This document shows, piece after piece, positions 9,120 to 16,477 of a stretch of 64,000 nucleotides of DNA (its first letter is position 1; every line of letters starts with the position of its first letter). The stretch comes from Lachnoanaerobaculum sanguinis (GTDB lineage: Bacteria > Bacillota > Clostridia > Lachnospirales > Lachnospiraceae). Under the pieces are notes generated by a model. It made no database searches and was not told the DNA's origin. It worked only from the letters and a program-made list of their open reading frames with translations. Where the stretch lies: contig NZ_BTHK01000007.1 of NCBI RefSeq assembly GCF_033242365.1, positions 1-64,000 on the forward strand, written 5' to 3'. Both the position numbers and the translations under genes were made by a program.

Positions 9120-10546
9120 TGAATAAAAAAAATAAAAGTGAGATTTCCACATCTCTTTTTTGGAAAATACTTGAAAACGGGGGTTCACAGGGAGTCCAGT
9201 TTATAGTATCCGTACTCCTTGCAAGGCTTTTAAGTCCCTCAGAGTATGGAATAGTTGCAATAGTTTTGATATTTACAACAATAGCAAATGTTTTGGTACA
9301 AAACGGTTTTGCTTCAGCACTGATACAAAAGTTTCATGCAGATGATTTGGACTTTTCATCTGTGCTGATTTTTAATGTATTTTTATCGGTGGCGATATAT
9401 ATACTGTTATTTTTGGGCTCTCCCGTCATAGCCGATATATATAAAAATCCGGAGCTTACAGGCATACTTAGAGTTATGGGCATAATAATACTGCCCGGAA
9501 GTATTATATCAATAGAAAATTCATATGTTGCCAGAAATATGAAGTTTAAAACACTTTTCATAGCAACATTTCTTTCGTCTGTGATTTCAGGCAGCGTGAG
9601 TGTAATTATGGCACTTGAGGGAGCAAAGGTCTGGTCTTTAGTGTTTCAGCAGATAGTCTATTATTTTGCACTCCTTATAATACTCGGTATAGGTATAAAA
9701 TATTTTCCGGGGCTTAAGTTCAGCTTGGAGAGATTAAAAACGATGTTTGCCTATGGCTCGAAGCTCTTGGCGGCATCACTTATAGATACGATTTTTACAA
9801 ATATACACGGACTTGTCATAGGTAAGGCATACAGTGAGGATATGCTTGGCTCATTCAACAGAGGTGAGCAATTTCCAAAACTTGTAGTAAGCAATCTTTC
9901 ATCAGCCATACAGTCCGTACTTCTTCCTGCCATGTCAAAGAAACAGGAAAGTAAGGAGGATGTAAAATCACTTTTAAAGTCATCGGTAAGACTTTCCACA
10001 TTTGTGGTGGCACCTATGATGTGCGGTCTGGCGGCGGTCAGTGACAATCTGATACTTTTACTGCTTGGAGAAAAGTGGAGGATTGCAATACCGTTTTTGC
10101 AGATGATGTGTTTTTCATATGTATTTTGGCCGATTCATGTATCAAACCTTGAGGCATTAAATGCTATGGGCAGAAGTGATATATTTTTAAAGCTTGAAAT
10201 TATAAAAAAGATCCTTGGAATTGCCATATTGCTGATAGGAATAAGGTATAATGTATTTGTGTTTGTAGGGCTTAAGGCTTTTTCAGATTTGATTTGTGCA
10301 TATATAAATGCGGCACCGAATGAAAGGCTTTTGGGTTACACACTAAAAGAACAGAGTATGGATGCTTTAAATAACTTCATACCTGCTATAATTATGGGAA
10401 TTATTATTTACATTGCAGGTAAGCATATAGGAATCGGTATTTTAAGTCTTCTGATACAGATAGTGCTTGGTGTAATTATTTATATAGCATTGGCTGTAGT
10501 TATGAAAAATGAGAACTTTAAGATGATAGTGAGTAAGGTGAGATAA
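9119..10546 (+). CDS. Polysaccharide flippase (Wzx type), first copy
   Basis: Multi-pass membrane protein of 475 residues in the MOP exporter group. It would flip lipid-linked glycan repeat units from the inner to the outer face of the membrane. The N-terminus FWKILENGGSQGVQFIV, with SPSEYGIVAI following, is a recognisable Wzx/RfbX opening. About twelve hydrophobic segments follow, spaced as in the family. It begins inside the stop of the upstream glycosyltransferase and is followed two bases later by the ATP-grasp gene. A second, unrelated-looking flippase occurs about 1 kb downstream, which is unusual for one polymer. Confidence 0.85.
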   Translation: MNKKNKSEISTSLFWKILENGGSQGVQFIVSVLLARLLSPSEYGIVAIVLIFTTIANVLVQNGFASALIQKFHADDLDFSSVLIFNVFLSVAIYILLFLGSPVIADIYKNPELTGILRVMGIIILPGSIISIENSYVARNMKFKTLFIATFLSSVISGSVSVIMALEGAKVWSLVFQQIVYYFALLIILGIGIKYFPGLKFSLERLKTMFAYGSKLLAASLIDTIFTNIHGLVIGKAYSEDMLGSFNRGEQFPKLVVSNLSSAIQSVLLPAMSKKQESKEDVKSLLKSSVRLSTFVVAPMMCGLAAVSDNLILLLLGEKWRIAIPFLQMMCFSYVFWPIHVSNLEALNAMGRSDIFLKLEIIKKILGIAILLIGIRYNVFVFVGLKAFSDLICAYINAAPNERLLGYTLKEQSMDALNNFIPAIIMGIIIYIAGKHIGIGILSLLIQIVLGVIIYIALAVVMKNENFKMIVSKVR

Positions 10547-10548
10547 TA

Positions 10549-11556
10549 ATGAATATACTTTTGACCAGTGTGGGTAGAAGAGCATATATAATCGATTATT
10601 TAAGGGATATATATAAGGACCTCGGATTAGAGGGGAAGATAATAGCAACAAATTCGGATATGAATACAACAGCTATGAGTGTAGCTGATAAGGCTTTTGA
10701 GTCACCGCTTATATATGATGAAGAATATATTCCGTTTCTACTGGAAATATGCAAAAATGAAAAAATAGATATTTTAATTTCACTCTTTGACATTGACCTT
10801 ATGATACTTGCAAAGAATAAAAGCAGACTTGAGGCTTTGGGTGTAAAGGTCATTGTTTCAAATGAGGATGTTATAAATATTTGTAATGATAAATTTGAAA
10901 TGCTTAAATATCTTGAGAAGATAAATTTGCCTGTGCCGGAGACCTATTTGGATCTTGATAAGGCACTTGAATATGCTGATTTTCATAAAAAAACTTATAT
11001 TTTAAAACCAAGATGGGGAGTGGGATCTCTAAGCATATTTGAGGCTGAGAATAAAAAAGAACTTGAAGTTCTCTATGAAAAGGCAAAGAGAAGTATTCAA
11101 AAATCCTATTTAAGATTTGAGTCAAATGCCGATATGAACAGAGCAATACTTATACAGGAAAAAATCAAAGGAGATGAGTTTGGACTGGATATTTTCAATG
11201 ATCTTAAAGGCGAGAACTTAAGTGTTACGGTAAAGAGAAAATATGCCATGAGATCGGGTGAAACCGATATTGCAGAGGTTACCAAAAACAGCGATCTTAA
11301 AACTGTAGGAAAGAAGATAGCAAAAAGTCTTTCTCATATAGGTAATCTTGATATGGATATACTCTTATCAGACGGGAAAGCCTATATAATAGATATGAAT
11401 GCAAGGTTTGGCGGAGGCTATCCTTTTACTCACAATGCCGGAGTGAACGAGCTGGAAGCAATTATAAGACTTTGTGGCGGCATGGAACTTAATGATTTAA
11501 GTGTTAAAAAATACGGCTGCTTTGCAAAAGAAATAACCATGGTGGAATTAAAATAG
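10549..11556 (+). CDS. ATP-grasp ligase in polysaccharide locus
   Basis: ATP-grasp enzyme of 335 residues, resembling the carbamoyl-phosphate-synthase/PylC-like branch. An N-terminal Rossmann-like pre-ATP-grasp domain begins MNILLTSVGRRAYI. The ATP-binding strand ILKPRWGVGS lies near residue 150, and the Mg-binding end of the active site YIIDMNARFGGGYPF lies near 278. Such enzymes activate a carboxylate as an acyl-phosphate and join it to an amine or thiol. Between two flippases and glycosyltransferases, a role in decorating the glycan with an amino acid or similar group is a reasonable inference. Substrates are unknown. Confidence 0.75.
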   Translation: MNILLTSVGRRAYIIDYLRDIYKDLGLEGKIIATNSDMNTTAMSVADKAFESPLIYDEEYIPFLLEICKNEKIDILISLFDIDLMILAKNKSRLEALGVKVIVSNEDVINICNDKFEMLKYLEKINLPVPETYLDLDKALEYADFHKKTYILKPRWGVGSLSIFEAENKKELEVLYEKAKRSIQKSYLRFESNADMNRAILIQEKIKGDEFGLDIFNDLKGENLSVTVKRKYAMRSGETDIAEVTKNSDLKTVGKKIAKSLSHIGNLDMDILLSDGKAYIIDMNARFGGGYPFTHNAGVNELEAIIRLCGGMELNDLSVKKYGCFAKEITMVELK

Positions 11557-11569
11557 ATTTGGATATATT

Positions 11570-12802
11570 ATGGACAGTAAAGAAAGAAGTGCATATTTTT
11601 GGAATATGCTGGGAAGCCTTGTATATGCTGTTACCAGCATGCTGCTGGGGGTGGCTGTAACAAAGATTGCAGGTGCATATGCAGGAGGAATATTTTTCTT
11701 CGGATTTTCTACATTAGGCCAGCAACTTTATATAGTTTCATACTTTGGAATGAGACCGATACAGGTTACCGATGTTTCAAATGAATACAGTTTCGGAGAT
11801 TATCTGAGGCTTAGAGTTATTACCTCGGCTCTGGCTGTTTTGGCAGGCTTTGTATATACAATTATTATGACTAAGGACAGCTATGTCTTTGAAGTATATA
11901 TGATTTTGTCACTGTATAAGATTTTAGACGGATTTTGTGATATATTTGAGTCTGAAATGCAAAGGCAGGACAGGCTTGATATGACAGGAAAGGCAACACT
12001 TTTCAGAACAATATTTTGTGTCGGCATATTCCTTGTTACACTTGGAGTTACAAAGGATTTAAAATTAAGTTCATTGGCGCTTTTACCGAGTATAGTGATA
12101 GCCGCAATAATTTTTGATATACTGCCTTTAAGAAGATTAGGTCCTGATAAAGTTGTAAAAAAGAATTCTTATATAAGCTTAATAAATAAGAGCAAATGGC
12201 TTTTTTTAGGAGCTTTTATAGATCTTTATATCTTTGCGGCGGCAAAGTACGCTGTAAATTACAGACTTGGAGAGGAACTAAACGGCTACTTCAGCATAAT
12301 ATTTATCCCGACATCCATTATAAATCTGATGGCAGGCTTTATAATAAGGCCGATACTTACAAAACTTTCATTGCTGTATAAGACAGGTAACAGAAAAAAG
12401 TTTATTTCGACAATATCAAAGATTGCGGTATTTATATTTGTGGCCACTTTATTTGGAATGCTTGCGGCTTATATTCTCGGAATACCTGCACTCAAGCTGG
12501 TGCTTGGTGATGTGGGAAATGCAATAGAGCCTTACAAACCTGCCTTGGTTTTGGTAATACTTGGTGGCGGACTTTATGCAATAGTAAATCTAGGATATTA
12601 CTGTTTGGTTATCTTTGAAATGACAGGAGTTATATTTTCAATATATGCTGTAGGGGCAGTGTTTGCATACTTTATCAGTGATTTCATGGTAAGGAGTTTC
12701 GGAATGAACGGAGCGGCTTTTGCATATATGATAACCATGCTGTTACTTTCAATATCCTTCCTTGTTGCAGTGATTTTTGGACTCAGAAAGGTTAAAAAAT
12801 GA
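11570..12802 (+). CDS. Polysaccharide flippase (Wzx type), second copy
   Basis: Multi-pass membrane protein of 410 residues, shorter than the first flippase and with no obvious similarity to it beyond the general fold. It opens AYFWNMLGSLVYAVTSMLLG, a pattern common to oligosaccharide flippases of Firmicute capsule loci, and has roughly twelve hydrophobic segments. The ribosome binding site is weak (TTTGGATAT). Its last codons overlap the next glycosyltransferase start (ATGA). It may serve a second glycan or a different lipid-linked intermediate. The MOP family call is fairly safe, the substrate is not. Confidence 0.78.
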   Translation: MDSKERSAYFWNMLGSLVYAVTSMLLGVAVTKIAGAYAGGIFFFGFSTLGQQLYIVSYFGMRPIQVTDVSNEYSFGDYLRLRVITSALAVLAGFVYTIIMTKDSYVFEVYMILSLYKILDGFCDIFESEMQRQDRLDMTGKATLFRTIFCVGIFLVTLGVTKDLKLSSLALLPSIVIAAIIFDILPLRRLGPDKVVKKNSYISLINKSKWLFLGAFIDLYIFAAAKYAVNYRLGEELNGYFSIIFIPTSIINLMAGFIIRPILTKLSLLYKTGNRKKFISTISKIAVFIFVATLFGMLAAYILGIPALKLVLGDVGNAIEPYKPALVLVILGGGLYAIVNLGYYCLVIFEMTGVIFSIYAVGAVFAYFISDFMVRSFGMNGAAFAYMITMLLLSISFLVAVIFGLRKVKK

Positions 12803-13734
12803 ATTTAGTAGATGTAATAATACCTACATATAAACCTGACAATAAATTTTTGGTATCAATAAAAAGACTTTTGGCTCAGACAGTAGCACCGGGTAAGATA
12901 ATTATTATAAATACAGACAAAGCTGTATGGGATAAGACCGGAATAGAAGAGAAATTAAAAGAGCTTTTTGAAGAAAGCGATACTGAACTTATATTGGAGC
13001 ATATAGAAAAGCAGGATTTTGACCATGGGGCGACAAGAAACTTTGGAGTGTCAAAGTCAAAGGCCGAGTATTTTGTTTGCATGACTCAGGACGCAGTCTG
13101 TTTTGACAAGAAGACTATTGAATATTTGCTTAGAGGTATGGATAAGTCCATCAAGATGACTTATGCAAGACAGGTACCGGATAAAAATGCAAATAAAATA
13201 GAGAAGTTTACAAGAGAATTTAATTATCCTGCAGAGTCAATGATAAAGTCATTTAACGAAAGACAGACACTTGGAATTAAGACATATTTTGCTTCAAATG
13301 TCTGTGCGGCATATGAAAGAGAAACTTTTGATGCTTTGGGAAGATTTGATACCGGTCAGATTTTGAATGAAGATATGCTTTTTGCCTACAAGCTTATAGA
13401 AAACGGATATTTTGTAAAATATGAGGCATGGGCAATGGTGGTACATTCTCACAATTATACCGGAGTTACTCAGTTTAAAAGAAACTTTGATATCGGGGCG
13501 TCACAGGCAAGCAATCCTCATATCTTTAAGAATATAAAAAGTGAGAGCGAAGGTAAAAAAATGGTATTTAAAACTATGGAACACCTTCTTGCCACTCACT
13601 CATATATCAGTGCAATCAGGCTTATTTATATCAGTGCCTGCAAGTATGCGGGATTTTTGGCAGGAAAAAATTACAAGAAATTGCCAAAGGGTGTTGTGAG
13701 AGCCTTTAGTATGAACAGAGAGTTTTGGAGATAG
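12799..13734 (+). CDS. Glycosyltransferase family 2, probable rhamnosyltransferase
   Basis: Family 2 transferase of 311 residues. It starts VDVIIPTYKP; the segment QDFDHGATRNFG near residue 73 is a mark of RfbF/WbbL-like rhamnosyltransferases. TQDAVCFD near 95 replaces the usual DxD with an xDA form typical of that subgroup, and NEDMLFAYKLIENG near 190 is the acceptor-side motif. The start overlaps the flippase stop. Because dTDP-rhamnose genes head the locus, rhamnose is the most likely donor sugar, which is inference. Confidence 0.8.
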   Translation: MNLVDVIIPTYKPDNKFLVSIKRLLAQTVAPGKIIIINTDKAVWDKTGIEEKLKELFEESDTELILEHIEKQDFDHGATRNFGVSKSKAEYFVCMTQDAVCFDKKTIEYLLRGMDKSIKMTYARQVPDKNANKIEKFTREFNYPAESMIKSFNERQTLGIKTYFASNVCAAYERETFDALGRFDTGQILNEDMLFAYKLIENGYFVKYEAWAMVVHSHNYTGVTQFKRNFDIGASQASNPHIFKNIKSESEGKKMVFKTMEHLLATHSYISAIRLIYISACKYAGFLAGKNYKKLPKGVVRAFSMNREFWR

Positions 13735-13736
13735 AT

Positions 13737-14426
13737 ATGGCTGATACATTGGTAATAATACCGGCGTTTAATGAAGAAAAGAATATTGCAAATGTAATAG
13801 ATCGACTGACAAATACATTAAATGATGTGGACTATGTGATTGTAAATGACGGTTCCATTGACTCTACATCCAAGATCTGCAGAGAAAGAGGATTTAATAT
13901 TATAGATTTGCCGGTAAACCTGGGGCTTGCAGGTGCTTTTCAAACCGGTATGAAGTATGCACACAAGCATGGCTATAAATATGCTGTGCAATTTGACGGT
14001 GACGGACAGCACAGACCCGAATACATTCCTGAAATGAGGAAAAAATGTGAGGAATGTGATATAGTAATTGTTTCAAGGTTTGTCACTAAGAAAAAGCCGT
14101 TTACTCCGAGAATGCTAGGCTCCCGACTTATTGCTCTTGCAATAAAGTTAAGTACAGGTGCTACTATTCATGATCCTACCTCGGGTATGAGAATGTATAA
14201 TGAAAAGCTGATTACAGAGTTTGCACTTAGACTTAACTACGCACCTGAGCCGGATACAATATCCTATCTGATAAAGCAAGGCGTGAAAGTATGTGAAATA
14301 CAGGGTGAAATGGATGAAAGAGTGGCGGGAATAAGTTATCTTACTCCTATAAATGCCGCCAAATACATGTTTAGAATGCTTTGCTCCATTATATTTATTC
14401 AAAGTTTTAGAGAGAAGAAGAAATAA
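13737..14426 (+). CDS. Glycosyltransferase family 2, DPM1-like
   Basis: Polyprenyl-phosphate glycosyltransferase-like protein of 229 residues. The ATG at 13737 is preferred over an in-frame TTG at 13725 because it sits just after the upstream stop with GGAG before it. Motifs are LVIIPAFNEEKNI, VNDGSIDS and QFDGDGQHRPEYI (metal-binding DGDGQ near 90). It probably transfers a sugar to undecaprenyl-phosphate at the inner membrane face. No C-terminal membrane domain is present. The small membrane protein encoded directly after it may supply the anchor or flippase function, a pairing often seen in Firmicutes. Confidence 0.85.
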   Translation: MADTLVIIPAFNEEKNIANVIDRLTNTLNDVDYVIVNDGSIDSTSKICRERGFNIIDLPVNLGLAGAFQTGMKYAHKHGYKYAVQFDGDGQHRPEYIPEMRKKCEECDIVIVSRFVTKKKPFTPRMLGSRLIALAIKLSTGATIHDPTSGMRMYNEKLITEFALRLNYAPEPDTISYLIKQGVKVCEIQGEMDERVAGISYLTPINAAKYMFRMLCSIIFIQSFREKKK

Positions 14427-14427
14427 T

Positions 14428-14775
14428 ATGACTGCTATACTAAGAATAGGTTTGATTTTGATATCAATAATGTCATTTTTTGTCATTATAAGAAAAATAA
14501 GAAAATCAAAGATAAGAATAGAGGATGGACTCTTCTGGGTGGTCTTTGCCATCATACTGATAATCTTTGCCATATTCCCAAGAATAATTTATTTTATATC
14601 CGATCTGGTCGGTGCAAAATCCCCGGCAAATATAGTCTATCTGATAATAATAGGCATGCTCCTTATAAAGCTCTTCTTTATGAGTATACAGATGTCACTC
14701 CTTGAGAACAAGGTGGTGAATCTGGCTCAGGAGATGGCGCTGAAGGAGAAGGAGGATAGGGATAGTAGAGAATAA
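14428..14775 (+). CDS. DUF2304-family small membrane protein
   Basis: Small protein of 115 residues with about three membrane-spanning segments and a charged C-terminal helix (ENKVVNLAQEMALKEKED), fitting DUF2304. The ATG at 14428, one base after the DPM1-like gene, is chosen. An in-frame extension back to 14353 would overlap that gene and add no family sequence. DUF2304 genes regularly follow DPM1-like glycosyltransferases, so a partner role in presenting or flipping polyprenyl-phospho-sugars is suggested by context. No enzymatic motif is visible. It ends the polysaccharide locus and is followed by a terminator. Confidence 0.75.
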   Translation: MTAILRIGLILISIMSFFVIIRKIRKSKIRIEDGLFWVVFAIILIIFAIFPRIIYFISDLVGAKSPANIVYLIIIGMLLIKLFFMSIQMSLLENKVVNLAQEMALKEKEDRDSRE

Positions 14776-14794
14776 GAATCTATATAGTAATTAA

Positions 14795-14835
14795 AGAGGT
14801 ATCATGGATGAAAGTGATACCTCTATTTTAGTTTT
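14795..14835 (+). terminator. Terminator ending polysaccharide locus
   Basis: A 10-base perfect stem, AGAGGTATCA (14795-14804) with TGATACCTCT (14815-14824), is followed by ATTTTAGTTTT. This is a good intrinsic terminator and marks the border with the accessory island. Confidence 0.8.
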
Positions 14836-14921
14836 GTATAAGCAGGTTATAAATTCTATTACTAATGACAAGTTGTGTCGAAAGTTAATAAAGTGCAAAG
14901 TTATAGAGAAACAATTTTATT

Positions 14922-14940
14922 AAACGATGTATTATCGTTT
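14922..14940. promoter_or_regulatory. Palindromic operator of antitoxin gene
   Basis: A perfect inverted repeat, AAACGAT (14922-14928) and ATCGTTT (14934-14940), has a 5-base centre and lies about 70 bases before the RelB-type antitoxin. A TATTAT -10-like box (14930-14935) lies inside it. RelB/DinJ proteins usually repress their own operon by binding such palindromes, so this is the likely autoregulatory site. Confidence 0.45.
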
Positions 14941-15011
14941 TCAATATAAGTGAAATGCTTTACAAACAAGTGCAAATAGAATACAATAAAGTTAAAGGAA
15001 GGAGGATGATT

Positions 15012-15269
15012 ATGGCACAAATTAGTTTGAGAATTGATGATGATGTAAAGGTAAATGCAGAGAAAGTATGCAAAGATATTGGAATGTCAATGTCTACAGC
15101 AGTAAATATCTATTTGAAAAGGCTTGGGTCAGAGAGACGAATACCGTTCGAAGTGTCGGCGGATCCTTTTTACAGTAAAGAGAATATGGATGAATTGGAG
15201 AGGAGAGTTGCCAATATTCGCACAGGAAAAAGTGTGTTAAAAGAACATGACTTAATAGGAGTTGAATGA
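15012..15269 (+). CDS. RelB/DinJ-family antitoxin
   Basis: Antitoxin of 85 residues. The N-terminal ribbon-helix-helix AQISLRIDDDVKVNAEKV with SMSTAVNIYLKR is the DNA-binding and dimerising part; the C-terminal region from about 45 would wrap the toxin. The ATG at 15012 is chosen because GGAGG (15001-15005) lies 6 bases upstream. The ATG at 15006 touches the ribosome site. The gene overlaps the toxin reading frame downstream by four bases, as in working modules, but that toxin is dead. The antitoxin itself looks intact and could still regulate its promoter or protect against an incoming toxin of the same type. Confidence 0.85.
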   Translation: MAQISLRIDDDVKVNAEKVCKDIGMSMSTAVNIYLKRLGSERRIPFEVSADPFYSKENMDELERRVANIRTGKSVLKEHDLIGVE

Positions 15270-15532
15270 TGCGAAAACTATGGGATGATAATGCATGGAA
15301 AGAATATCTGTATTGGCAAACACATGATAAGAAGATTTTAAAGAAAATCCATAGGTTATTGGTAGATATTGATAGAAATGGATATGAATGTACCGGATAG
15401 CCTGAACCGCTTAGTGGAAATCTTTCGGGATATTGGAGCGTTCGTATTGATGAGAAAAATCGAATCGTATTCAGATTATTTTAGAACAGTATTGAAATAA
15501 TACAGTGTGGTTCTCACTACGGTGATAAATAA
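15266..15532 (+). pseudogene. YoeB/Txe toxin, inactivated by two stop codons
   Basis: Read from the ATG at 15266, the frame gives a recognisable YoeB mRNA interferase: KEYLYWQTHDKK, then PEPLSGNLSGYWSVRID, and a C-terminal SHYGDK that still holds the His-Tyr pair. It is broken by TAG at 15398-15400, where relatives have Lys before PEPL, and by TAG at 15482-15484. No indel is present and the frame is otherwise open to TAA at 15530-15532. TAG is an ordinary stop elsewhere in the window (rapZ, argJ, clpX end with it), so recoding is unlikely. This is a toxin lost while its antitoxin survives. Confidence 0.85.
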
Positions 15533-15585
15533 GAGTACTGTGAAAATATATAAAGAGATTGTTGGGAATTGATATCAATAAGAAA

Positions 15586-15620
15586 GGGGCGGTGTGACTT
15601 ATTTTGAGTCACACCACCCC
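15586..15620 (+). terminator. Strong hairpin after toxin remnant
   Basis: A 14-base stem with one mismatch pairs 15586-15599 with 15607-15620 around a 7-base loop. It is GC-rich for this genome. The tail TAAATTTATA is not a pure T-run, so it may work in either direction or as a structural barrier. Confidence 0.6.
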
Positions 15621-15633
15621 TAAATTTATACGT

Positions 15634-16063
15634 GAAAAAGAGTGTGATATCAAAGTAATGTTTTGACTACAATGTTGATGAAAATAGGAGAAAGCTTTGA
15701 TAATGTGGCGGTACTATATTATCTGAACTGATGGGAGTTTTTACAAAAGATGATTGTTACAGTGACAATTTTCCTGTAACATCTAAAATGAAATATGATT
15801 TTAAGTATGTTAAGGAGGGTAATAAGATGACAGATGCAATGAAGGAGTTATACGACATATTTAAAGAAGAATCTAAAGACAAGTGGATAAAAGAGGGTAA
15901 AAGAGAGGGTATAAAAGAAGGTAGAGAAGAGGGTATAAAAGAAGGTGTTATAAATACATTACTTATGCTTGTAAAAGATGGAATAATTTCAGTAGAAGAT
16001 GCTGCAAAAAGAGCAAACTTAAGCGTAAGTAAGTTTCAAAAATATTTGAATGAAAAAATGTAA
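15634..16063 (+). pseudogene. Decayed Rpn-family nuclease gene, C-terminal part intact
   Basis: From about 15634 to 15704 the DNA matches the middle of the intact Rpn gene at 28910-29737 (compare its 29190-29260) with substitutions and no open frame. About 140 bases are then missing, and homology resumes at 15709. An open frame of 110 codons (15731-16063) remains. Inside it ATG 15827, preceded by AAGGAGGG, would give a 78-residue protein equal to the Rpn C-terminal domain. That piece carries five four-residue repeats (IKEG, KREG, IKEG, REEG, IKEG) and lacks about eight residues present in the other copies before SKDKW. The nuclease domain is gone, but the short C-terminal product could still be made. 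Confidence 0.75.
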
Positions 16064-16090
16064 ATGCTTTATTAAGGCTCAAAACAATGA

Positions 16091-16116
16091 GGACACTGTA
16101 GAAGGTGTCCTTTTTT
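16091..16116 (+). terminator. Terminator after Rpn fragment
   Basis: GGACAC (16091-16096) pairs with GTGTCC (16105-16110), followed by six T. The same hairpin follows the other two Rpn copies at 29765 and 30953, so it travels with the repeat. Confidence 0.8.
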
Positions 16117-16150
16117 GTATGGCTTTAATTAGGTTGAGACTATGTAAGAT

Positions 16151-16209
16151 AAAGAGGGTAATAAAGAGGGTAATAATGAGTGTAATAAGTGGGGTAATAA
16201 AGTTGTAAT
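16151..16209 (+). repeat. 12-base tandem repeat
   Basis: Four consecutive 12-base units of the form AAAGAGGGTAAT (16151-16198), the first two identical and the others with a few substitutions, are followed by a partial fifth. In one frame they read as four-residue units (KEGN), like the repeats in the Rpn C-terminal domain, but no start codon precedes them. The roughly 160 bases from 16117 to 16273 holding this repeat are absent from the second copy of the flanking repeat. Confidence 0.7.
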
Positions 16210-16424
16210 TTATCAAGATTCAGATGAAACACAGAAGACTATTTTCCAATAAATAAAAAATAAATTAAGTAAATATAAGGGGCACAATGAAAAATGTTCT
16301 TTTTTGTAAGAAAAATGATTAAATATTAATTTTACTAATGAAAAATATTAATAAATTTGTTATAATTAGCTGGTGTTATTATATGAGGGTAAATATAAAT
16401 TTTTATATATAAATAATTTTTACA

Positions 16425-16454
16425 ATGACAATATATGTCTATGTTAAATAGTAT
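16425..16454 (+). promoter_or_regulatory. Promoter and possible operator of the GTPase/HerA operon
   Basis: A -35-like ATGACA (16425-16430) and -10-like TAGTAT (16449-16454) are separated by 18 bases. A near-palindrome with arms GACA and TGTC around AATATA lies from 16427 to 16439, overlapping the -35 end of the promoter. The block is conserved in the second repeat copy (around 29905-29940). Autoregulation by the WYL protein encoded 24 bases downstream is a reasonable guess. Confidence 0.4.
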
Positions 16455-16477
16455 ATTAGGCATATAGGAGATGAGAT

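Noticed and set aside
15398..15484. Amber recoding to rescue the YoeB toxin
   Set aside because: TAG ends several intact genes here, such as rapZ, argJ and clpX, so it is read as stop. Two stops in one small gene fit decay better.
16151..16209. CRISPR array
   Set aside because: The unit is 12 bases with no spacers, and no cas genes are present.
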